DNA from: Dermatemys mawii
Lineage: Eukaryota > Chordata > Testudines > Dermatemydidae
Length of the DNA stretch: 64,000 nt
Assembly (NCBI GenBank): GCA_007922305.1
Contig: ML677341.1
Location: 72,798,690 to 72,862,689 of the forward strand
Direction of reading: 5' to 3'
The notes beneath the pieces were generated by a model. The model was not told the DNA's origin. It was given only the letters and a program-made list of their open reading frames with translations, and did no database searches. Both the position numbers and the translations under genes were made by a program. The number at the start of each line of letters is the position of its first letter. Position 1 is the stretch's first letter. Positions 56,181-64,000 of the stretch are shown here, one piece after another.

Positions 56181-57231
56181 CTGCATTGTCCAGTAAGTTA
56201 ACATTGAGCACCTCAAGGTGAATGTGCCTAGTTATTTGTGTGTGTTCCTTAGTTAGGTCAGTTGTATGAGAAGAAACAATACAGAACTTTCTCATTTGAA
56301 GGAACATGTTTTAAATAACTCTACTACTGGAAGCTCTGTCTTTCTGATGAGACCTAAAACAAACCATGACTACTCCAAGATCATGAAAAGATAAACACTC
56401 TTAAAATCATAGTGTCCTGGCTATTACCAGTGCATACCTTTAGCGGCTTCGACTTGGAAAAGGTAGTCTTTACTTCTCTTCCTAAAAACAAACTTTGTGT
56501 TGCTAACACAGAAGGTGATCCATGTTCCACCCCAGAGGTAGCTGCCTTTCTGTTCAGAGTGAGTGATTCCTTATAAAGCGATCCTTTTGGGATCCTGCAC
56601 CATGAAAGGTGCTTTAGAAATATAAGTTCTGTTCATATTTATTTGTCCTAGTTTGAATTTCTGCATCCTGGAACTACACAGTGATGTGGTGATATACTGT
56701 CGTTCAAAAATATCAGTGTGTCCTTTGTATCCTCAGGAAAGGGCACACGTGAGCCCTTGCAGCACATATATATGGCATGTCTTTGTCCCCTCCTACCTAG
56801 TAAGTGTTACTGTTGTTCGTTTTTTTTATTGGGTTACTGTATCATTCTTAATTCCAATCCTGAAATGGGCTGCACAGTTGCTGTATACTAACCAGGTATA
56901 CCAGTGTAGTTCTAGCAGTATTTTAGCCTAAGATAGGGCAGGGCACATTTACATTTCAAACTATGTGTAGGAGCCTTATAGATGCTCAGAAGGAACTGAA
57001 ATTTGTTTTTGTACCCTGTGTGGCACATTCCATCCTTTTTTTAGGTCAGTGACTTCAGGAACATACAAAGATGTTAAAGCAGTTTTGATGGACAAATTTT
57101 ACAATGCCACGAAACCACTCTTAAATCTGGGGCATGAATTTTCTTCTCCAGGAATGTTTTGTGAAATTATATTGCCAAGTACACTGTAAATACAAATCAC
57201 CAACATCTATCCCTCTAGTTTAGAAACCTAA
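56181..57231. other. Sequence downstream of LUC7L2
   Basis: No gene or named repeat is recognised. It may include an extended 3' UTR. Confidence 0.4.
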
Positions 57232-57560
57232 TGTGACACTACACCCCATATTCTTCACAGTGATATATATATATGATATGATTATGGCATAATTATGATG
57301 CCTTGTGCGCAAGATGGTTTGTGTAAAGTGTCATTGAAAAGATTGAGTCCTATTTGTATGCATGCATCATTTTTATATTTGAAGTTATAAATACTGTGTA
57401 TCTGTACTTCAAATATAGTTACACCTGGGTATCATCCACTGCACAAAAGGGAAGCTAGTGATTAGAGAGCCTGCATGTAACTGCAGCCATGCCTGTCCCT
57501 TCTTGTGTGCATGCTGATGAAAGTGCAGGCCCCAGGGCTTTGAATCCCAGGTCAGAATTA
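57232..57560 (+). mobile_element. Gypsy-like LTR, first copy (partial)
   Basis: It begins 'tgtgacactacaccccatat' and shares 'tcttcacagtgatat' and 'gattatggcataattatgat' with a second copy at 59585. The second copy directly follows a Gypsy RNase H remnant and a purine-rich tract, identifying both as LTRs. The first ~190 bp are clear and the distal limit is uncertain. Confidence 0.6.
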
Positions 57561-57568
57561 AAATACAG

Positions 57569-58161
57569 CAGGGATGGGCAAACTTTTTGGCCCAGAGGCT
57601 GCATGTGGGTTCAAAATTGTATGGAGGGCCGGGTAAGGAGGGCTGTGCCACCCCAAATAGCCTGGCCCTAATCCCCTCCCACTTCCTGCCCCCTGGCTGT
57701 CCCCCTCACAATTCCCAACCTCTCCTACCACTTCTTGTCCCCTGATTGCCCCCTCCAGAGAACCCACCACCACCCTAACTGCCTCCCCAGGATCCCACCC
57801 TCTAAGGCCCCCGGGGGCGGGGGCCCGGGGTGGGGGGGCGGGGGCAGAGGGGTCCTCGCTGCCCCCCCAGGACCACCCCCTATCTAAGCCTCCTGCTCCC
57901 TGTCCCTGACTGCCCCAACCCCTAGCCACACCCCTGCTTCCTTACAGGCCCCCTTACCCCACTGCTCAGAACAGCATGTCTGGCCAGGAGCCAAACACCC
58001 TGCCATGCTAATCCACCAGAGCGCACAGCCCCATCCTCCAGAGAGCTGCTCGCAGGGCATGCTGAGGCTGCTAGGGAGAGGGGAGGAGCTAGCCTTCCCC
58101 ACTGGAGCTAGGGAACAGGACAGCATGAGCCCGAGGGCCCTAGTTAGTTTGTTCAACCCTG
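57569..58161. mobile_element. hAT-like non-autonomous element with GC-rich interior
   Basis: 'cagggatgggcaaacttttt' at the left end and, read inversely, 'cagggttgaacaaac' at the right end are hAT-type termini. The interior is C-rich and carries a strong G-quadruplex candidate at 57813-57844. The 8-bp flanks ('aaatacag' and 'gtctacgc') do not match convincingly. GC-driven open frames on both strands are artefacts. Confidence 0.65.
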
Positions 58162-59130
58162 GTCTACGCTGTATGCACCCTATTCCTACTGTAGCATTTT
58201 GGTGGTCCTGCTATGTAGCAAGAGAGCCACTTCCAGCTCCCATTGGAAATACAGAACGTAGCACTGACGGCAATGTTCTCTCTGCAAAGTGTTTGCCAAG
58301 AAAGGATAAGGACAAAGCTGTTCGCTGCCCTCTCTCACCAGGTGCAAAGTACACAACAGATGTGCAGCAATCCTGAGTGTCACTGCACCTATCCCTGCAG
58401 TGGCTGAGTGTTACATAGATACATACTTCAATATTATTTCTATTACAATATGTGGATACCTAATAAGGGCTTATAAGCTACCCCACTCTGTATCCAGTAT
58501 TTTCAGAGATTGTAGTAGAAAGTATGCAGGTTCGTGTACAGTGGTGGGTTGGAAGGTATGGCATATTATGTGCAGTGGGGTATTGGAAGGTATGCTATAC
58601 TGTATTGTATAGTATATACTGCATGGCATAAGGGAAAGCAAAGGCTTCTCGGAGGCAAGGAAGAGACCGAGCATGTGAGGGAATGGGAGGAGGCAGAGCT
58701 AGGCTCTGATATACCCAGTTCTCAGCTGGTTTAAGGTCCTTGGGGGAATCTTTCAATTTGGGCACAGTGGAGAATTAAGCCCAAATCTCTGAAATAGACC
58801 AGAGTAGTTGATCACTGAAATAAGCATCTTGGCCTGGTATCCCCATTTATATAGCTATTGTTACAGGAAAATGGTCTTACATTTTATCCCATGGCTGTTC
58901 TTTTTAAATAAGTAATATAGAAGGAAAGGCGGATCAGTTGTCTCACTAGTTTGGTGGGGATATAGCAGCTCAAGGGCATAAAATTCTCATTCACTTTAGA
59001 AGAGTTCAAAGCCAGCTAGATAGCAAATCAATAACACATTTTTGTACACCATCTGAGCAAGACCTTGCTAATTTGCTTCTAAGTCCCCATTATGTTGTCT
59101 AATTTGCACCACTATAACTGTTAAATTGTG
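58162..59130. other. Unrecognised, with a small tandem duplication
   Basis: A diverged ~34-bp direct duplication ('ttggaaggtatg' repeated) lies at about 58540-58605. Nothing else is recognised. Confidence 0.45.
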
Positions 59131-59139
59131 CCCCCTTTC

Positions 59140-59560
59140 TATCAGCTGTTACTAGTAGCCTATGTACTGATGCATCTGACAGTGGCTTGAGTGCTGTACT
59201 GATGCAAGCAGGGGAGGACAAAGAAGCACCCCATTGTCGTCTTAAGTAAAAAGCTGTCACCCACTGAACAGAATTACTCCGTCATAGAAAAGGAGTGATA
59301 TGCCATAGTGTGGGCTGTTAAGCAACTAAAGCCTTACCTCTTTAATAGAAAGTTCAAGCTTTTAACAGGTCATTCAACCTTAATATGGTTTAACAGAACT
59401 AAAGGCACAATTTCCAAACTGCTATGATGGAGCCTAATCCTGCAAGAGTTTGCCATGGAGATTGTGCACATAAAGGGGGAGGAGAACATGGTAGCAGATG
59501 CCCTGACTAGGAAAGAAGAAATTGGGTTCACTGCCTACACATTAGATAGTGTCTAATCCT
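59140..59560 (+). pseudogene. Ty3/Gypsy RNase H remnant
   Basis: The frame reads 'TDASDSGLSAVLMQ' (RNase H start with catalytic-type Asp), 'TEQNYSVIEKE' (Glu), 'YAIVWAVKQLKPYLFNRKFK', then 'LLTGHSTLIWFNR', where the usual TDH Asp is Gly. It ends 'GEENMVADALTRKE'. Several stops interrupt it. Ty3/Gypsy RNase H removes the RNA strand during reverse transcription. Protease, RT and integrase are not visible nearby. Confidence 0.8.
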
Positions 59561-59569
59561 CTGGCAGTA

Positions 59570-59584
59570 ATCTAAGGGGGGAGG
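59570..59584 (+). other. Polypurine tract before the 3' LTR
   Basis: 'ctaaggggggagg' immediately precedes the LTR start 'tgtgatactgcacccc' at 59585, as expected for second-strand priming in LTR retroelements. Confidence 0.65.
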
Positions 59585-59690
59585 TGTGATACTGCACCCC
59601 ATATTCTTCACAGTGATATGATTATGGCATAATTATGATGCATTGAGTACAAGATGGGTCATGTAAGGTGTTATAGAGACTGACTTCATT
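59585..59690 (+). mobile_element. Gypsy-like LTR, second copy (truncated)
   Basis: 'tgtgatactgcaccccatat' matches the copy at 57232 for about 100 bp ('gattatggcataattatgat', then 'gcattgagtacaagatggg'). It stops where an R2-like LINE fragment begins. Confidence 0.75.
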
Positions 59691-59725
59691 CTTATCTCAC
59701 TGATTTTAGCTTGTAGTAGTAGGGA

Positions 59726-60590
59726 ATCCTGGTGCAACAGGTGAAGAATGCAGAGCGCACAATCCTCACTCTGAAAGCTAGATCCATGCTGGAGAGGACC
59801 TTGGAAGCCATTTGCTGCCAATACGTGGAAAACCTGAAACAGAAGCCAGACCAGGGCAACGCATTTGAGGGGATGTGCAAGTGGGATGCCAGAAACCACT
59901 TCCTCCCTTGGGGCAGCTTCACCCGATTTGCCGACTGGAGGTTCATCCACAGTGCCCGGCTTAACCGTGTTCCACTGAATGGAATGGTCCACCATGGAAA
60001 TTGGGACAAGCAATGCAGGAAGCGCTGCTATGCCAATGAGACCCTACCCCACGTCCTGTGTAGCTGCAAGCCCCCTTCCAGAGCTTGATAGCTGCAACAC
60101 AAAGCCATCCAAGATTGCCTAGTCAGAGCCATTCTGCCACCCATAGGGAAGGTGACCATGAACTCCAGCATCCCTGGAACTGACAGCCAATTGCAACCAG
60201 ACATCGTCATCACCAAAGAGGACCAGAAGATCATGATGGTGGACGTCACGGTGACCTTCGAGTACAGGACCCTGGCCTTCCATGATGACAGAGTTTGAAA
60301 GGTGGAGAAATAAGCCCCACTGGCTGAAACCTTGAGAGCTAAGGGTTACCAGGTTCAGACATGCGCTGATTGTCGGAGCCCTGGGCGCATGGGACCCCAG
60401 TAACGAGCGAGTGTTGAGAGAATGCAGAATCGGTCAGCGCTACGCTCGGCTGATGCAGCAAATCATGGTATTGGATGCCCTTTGGTGGTCGAGGGACACC
60501 CACATAGAACACATCACCAGACATCAGCAATACCACGAGGGATGGGCTGGAGTGCTGATGAGAAGCGTGGTTGGGAAAGTAAACTTTCTT
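59726..60590 (+). pseudogene. R2-like LINE, C-terminal restriction-like endonuclease remnant
   Basis: The first frame covers 'WGSFTRFADWRFIHSARLNR' and a zinc-knuckle 'CRKRCYANETLPHVLCSC'. A double stop (TGA TAG, 60086-60091) follows. The same frame continues with 'IPGTDSQLQPDIVITKEDQ' and 'MMVDVTVTFEYRTLAFHD', the PD...D-x-E-type core of the restriction-like endonuclease. After two more stops and a frameshift near 60363 comes 'GAWDPSNERVLRECRIGQR' and 'RDTHIEHITRHQQYHEG'. Layout and motifs match the C-terminus of R2-clade non-LTR elements. The RT is missing. Confidence 0.8.
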
Positions 60591-60663
60591 GATAGATTTT
60601 CTAAATGGACAACCTTCCCTAAATTCTCAGTTACTGAGGGACAATCTTGACTCATTGATATCA

Positions 60664-61168
60664 AGAATTAGAGAGGTAACCGTGTTAGTCTGGATCTGCA
60701 GAAGTGACAAAGAGTCCTGTGGCACCTTAAAGACGAACAAAAGTGTTGAACCATAAGCTTTCTTGGGCTAATACCCACTTTGTCAGAGGCATGCAGTGGA
60801 AGTATCCAGAGGCAGGTATAAATAAGAAGACAAGAACCAGGTTAGAGATAACAAGATTAGTTCAATCAGGCTGAACCATCTTGTTATCTCTAATCAGGGA
60901 GGATGAGGTCCTCTTCTAGCAGCTGATCTGGAGGTGTGAACACCAAGAGAGGAGAAACTGCTTTTGTAGTTAGCTGGCCATTCATAGTCTTTGCTCAATC
61001 TTGAGTTAATGGTATCAAATTTTCAAATGAACTGTAGCTTAGCAGTTTCTCTTTAAAGTTTGGTTTTGAAGTTTTTTTGCTGCAGGATGGTAACCTTTAA
61101 ATCTGTTGTTGTTGTCCAGGGAGATTGAAGTGTTCTCCTACAGGTTTTTGTATATTGCCATTCCTAGG
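60664..61168 (-). mobile_element. Penelope-like element, copy 3 (5'-truncated)
   Basis: On the - strand it runs from 'aggaatggcaatatacaaa' (61168) through a broken C-terminal coding part to the conserved tail ('aaggtgccacaggactcttt') and 'gactaacacggttacctc' at 60680. It aligns with copy 1 over most of its length. The GIY-YIG core is gone because truncation lies downstream of it. The hammerhead-like motif at 60749-60786 is decayed (CTGACAA, CCCAA). A templated hairpin occurs at 60842-60893. Confidence 0.8.
60842..60893. repeat. 16-bp perfect inverted repeat inside Penelope copy 3
   Basis: 'ttagagataacaagat' (60842-60857) and its exact inverse (60878-60893) flank a 20-nt loop that itself has a 5-bp stem 'gttca/tgaac'. 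Confidence 0.85.
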
Positions 61169-61479
61169 GTAAGTGTCTCCATTTTACTGCTAAGGAGCAT
61201 GAGGTAAATGGAGGTTGTATGACTTCTCCAGGGTCTCTCACATCTGGGAGCATAATGTAATAAAATCTCATTCTGTGGGCAAGTTAGTGATGTAATTTGA
61301 TTCATAAAAATCTACAGAATCATTTCAGTGGTGTCACCTGGTGTAGCAGCAGGGATTCACTACCTCCCCAGTGGTATTAAACAGGAACAGCCTAGAACAA
61401 CTACATAGATATATATTTGAGAAAATGTTTAAAAATGAACTTTAACACAGGGATACATTGCTTACATAAAAAAGGTCAT
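61169..61479. other. Spacer, weakly MIR-like
   Basis: 'gtctccattttactgctaag' and nearby words faintly recall a MIR core. No gene. Confidence 0.3.
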
Positions 61480-63055
61480 TGTTCTTCTGTAATCCTAGGA
61501 AAGTTGCCTTGATACATAGGACTGAAAACATGTATTCATTAAGTCCTCATCAGTGTCGTGTCCATCTTAGGCATCACAGCTAGACATGTCCTGCTGATCC
61601 TCGTCCACACAGCACCAACGCTTCCAAACAAGGCAGGCTGCTGGCCAAACATTTGCAGTGTGGTGAACATCTGGTCTTTGCAAATGAACAATTGATTAAC
61701 CAAAGGATTAATTCAGGATCACATGGTATTTCACACACAACTAGTGTGATCAGTCCATCTTCCAAGGCCCATCCATGCCCAATAGGGGAGGGTAGTTTTG
61801 GATGTTCTTGATCATCCTAGAGCCACTCCGTTGCTTGATAATTTACCCTCTTGATAGTAGGTATAAATGCATCCCTTATCGGTGGTCATTCTTTCTCTAT
61901 TTGTCTACTTCTAGGAAAACATCCAACAATATAGTTCTGCAAGTGTCATAATGTTGATCTTCAAATGATAAACTTGGCATATGAATGCCTCCAGTGCATT
62001 TATGACCTCATCAGTGATTGTCTCAATCATTCCAAGTTTCTTACGAGTGAGGAGAGAATCTTGGAGGCTGAATCAAATGCCTTCCAGTAAAAAAAATTGG
62101 TCTTTCTGGACAACTTTCCAGTAGTGTCACATTGTGAAAGGATATGGAAGCCTGGCAATGGAGTATCTTTTAATGGCCTGAGTGATATGACCACATCTCT
62201 AATGGATGTACACTAATTCAGTTCCACAGCAAGCACAAAACCAGAATCCGGTGGAAGTCTTGGGTAGCATCCCACAGAAAGCACTAGGATATTTGCACCT
62301 ACGGCAAAAATTTCAAGTTTAGTAGTCTCCCTATGGCATTTATGGCATGCAAGATTATTTTTGTCAACCTCCTCCTGATGACTACAAAGAAATTCCACTG
62401 AACAGTGCGAGGCAGTAGCTTCATTATGCCATGTGACTATGAAATTCTTTGAGCAATTCTTTACATGCTGGAACATTTTTCCAGCAAAGTATGTATTTAA
62501 CTTGCTCTTCATGTGCCTATGAGATAGTCGCCTCTTCACTGAGACTTTGGAGATGTTTGTGGAGTCAATGATCTCATAGTGGACAGGTGCAATACCATGG
62601 AGTCTCTTCTTTCTGATAATATTTTAATGGTTTCCTCTGCATACACAAGTTGGACTTTGTCACAGATCCATTATTTTTTCTATAGCCTCATAATCAAGTG
62701 TTCGGCCAAATCTTGTTTCTCAAGAGCTGGCGCCTCAGCCATACCATCTATGATTGCTACGTTGAAAGGCCCCTTCTGGCAAAAGATATTGATCACATTG
62801 TCAATAGATCCTGGCTGAGGAAGACCATACAAGATGTGCATTAGCTTGCTTTTCACTTGGCACATATGCATTGTTCCATCATACACAAACATCAGTCCTG
62901 GTACCACAGAGAACTCCTACTTTTTCAAAATCTCACATAGATCAACATCACGCTGAGATCTGGACATGACCAGGAAATGAGCAGAGACCTGTTTGTGGTT
63001 TTCTCTGTGATAGTCCCTGCCACCTTCACTCTGACTTTCCTTCCATTTGAGCACA
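61480..63055 (-). pseudogene. Degraded gene of an uncharacterised, repeat-borne family with a Cys-rich tail
   Basis: Fragments in shifting frames on the - strand follow the order of a large uncharacterised metazoan protein family. From the 63.0-kb side they are 'RSQRDVDLCEILKK', 'VPGLMFVYDGTMHMCQ', 'FNVAIIDGMAEAPALEKQ' (62907-62680), 'TTKLEIFAVGANILVLSVG' and 'PRLPPDSGFVLAVE' (62539-62213), then 'VINALEAFICQVYHLKINI', and finally 'CSFAKTRCSPHCKCLASS' (61765-61580), a Cys-rich tail. Stops and frameshifts are frequent. The family's biochemical role is unknown to me. Its multicopy nature suggests spread with transposable elements. Confidence 0.6.
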
Positions 63056-64000
63056 GTGTGACAGTTTGGACCCCTTGGGAAGTCACCTGATTTGCTGAGA
63101 TACCACTGTCTCTACCATTTCTGCCATCATGGGCCCCCTTTTACCTGTCTTGCTGAACCAGGCTTTTAAAACCTCCTCTAACACACACACAGGCAGGGCC
63201 ACACCCAGCTGCAGATCAGCTCTGGGAAGACTCAGCTTAAGGGACTTGCTCCAGCACTTAGATGTCCACCTCCCTTGGAGTACAGACTCAGATATATTCG
63301 CCTCTTCCCTCAATGTGGAAGAGGGTATGCACACTTTCTCACTGCCCCGCCCCCCCAGTTCAAAATCACATAAAATGGGTTGCATTATAAATCAGAAATA
63401 AATGTATTAACTATAACAGGTGTATTTTACGTAGTTGAGGTAGCAGACAGAACAAGGTAGATTACTAAGAAAATAAAACAGAACACGCAAACTAAGCTTA
63501 ATACACTAAAGAAACTGGTTACATGTGAGTTCTCACCCTAAATGTGGTTCTAATAATCTTCTTCACTGGCCAGGCACTCTTCCAGCCTGGGCCCAGTTCT
63601 TTCCCCCTGTTCAGTCTTAGTTGTTTCCAGCAGTCATCTTGGGGGCGGTTGCAGGGGAGAACTGACGACTGGGATTACTTCACCCCCATCCTCAAATAGG
63701 ATTTGCCTAAGGAAGGAGTCCTTTGTTTCCTTGTTTGAACCCCCACTCTTCCCTTACAGTGGAAAGTTACAAGAAGTCCCAGGTAATGTGTTAGTATCGG
63801 GTGACAAGACCTCCTGGCTCTGTAAGATCACAGTATCCATGAGTCAGGGGCAGTATGGAGTGTGCACAGGAATGCCAAGCTTTTCACAGACTATTGTCCT
63901 CACTGTTGGGCCATCTGCCCTGTCCAGCTTTTCCATCGTTGTACCTGAAGAGCTAGCAGTGAGCATTACCCAAAGTAGCACAGTTGAAATACAGCTACAT
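63056..64000. mobile_element. LTR-type repeat, copy C
   Basis: Starts 'tgtgacagtttggacccctt' and shares diverged blocks with copies A and B at the left edge: 'gaagtcacctgatttgctga', 'agcagacagaacaaggtag' and 'acacgcaaactaagcttaat'. It runs to the window end. No coding sequence. A pseudogene directly abuts its start. Confidence 0.5.

Noticed and set aside
57561..58169. 8-bp target duplication for the hAT element at 57569
   Set aside because: 'aaatacag' and 'gtctacgc' agree at only three positions.
60749..60786. Hammerhead motif in Penelope copy 3 as a functional ribozyme
   Set aside because: Core reads CTGACAA, and stem II and stem III each carry a mismatch. Treated only as a decayed relic.
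1..64000. CRISPR arrays, operons, bacterial-type elements or rRNA genes
   Set aside because: Spliced vertebrate gene structure and vertebrate retroelements dominate. No regularly spaced direct repeats or rRNA sequence was seen.

Overview
The window is nuclear DNA from a non-avian reptile, most likely a turtle (a crocodilian is the main alternative). The inference rests on the repeats: many CR1 LINE 3' ends of the type that ends near 'ttcttatgttctta', Penelope-like elements with a GIY-YIG endonuclease and a conserved tail, hAT relics, an L2-like LINE and an R2-like LINE. None of these repeats is species-diagnostic by itself, so the host assignment is an inference. The only intact gene I can support is LUC7L2 on the + strand, a U1 snRNP-associated splicing factor. 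It occupies about 4.5-56.2 kb. A CpG-island promoter at about 4.31-5.56 kb carries three CCAAT boxes, a CRE-like site and a GC box. The start codon is at 5007, ten coding exons are spliced GT-AG, and the stop is at 55409-55411. The exons sum to 1191 nt, or 396 residues plus stop. The protein has a CCCH zinc finger, a charged helical region, a C2H2 zinc finger and an RS/RE/RD-rich tail ending in EAGEI. The longest introns are intron 1 (13.3 kb), intron 2 (11.8 kb) and intron 9 (9.0 kb). Layout: 0-0.9 kb unrecognised; 0.9-3.7 kb LTR-type repeats interrupted by a Penelope-like element and a CR1 copy; 4.3-5.6 kb promoter and exon 1; 5.1-18.3 kb intron 1, with CR1, a palindromic Penelope insertion, a LINE RT relic and a TIR element; 18.3-34.8 kb exons 2-5 in introns with CR1 and DNA-transposon debris; 35.2-38.3 kb (intron 5) a dead BED/hAT transposase; 39.4-46.2 kb exons 6-9, with CR1, an MIR-like SINE and a hAT MITE; 46.6-48.1 kb L2-like LINE on the - strand; 49.7-50.9 kb an LTR-like block with a (CA)n array; 52.6-53.8 kb two TIR elements; 55.2-56.2 kb last exon and 3' UTR. 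Downstream, 57.2-64 kb is a repeat graveyard: a Gypsy-like LTR and RNase H remnant, a hAT element, an R2-like endonuclease remnant, a third Penelope copy, a decayed gene of an uncharacterised Cys-tailed family, and another copy of the LTR family seen at the left edge. Most other long open frames are chance ORFs or pieces of these repeats. The most interesting signals are hammerhead-ribozyme-like motifs in the Penelope copies, including a near-perfect palindromic insertion with target-site duplications, and a 14-bp perfect hairpin just downstream of the LUC7L2 RS-domain exon. I found no clear new biological system.
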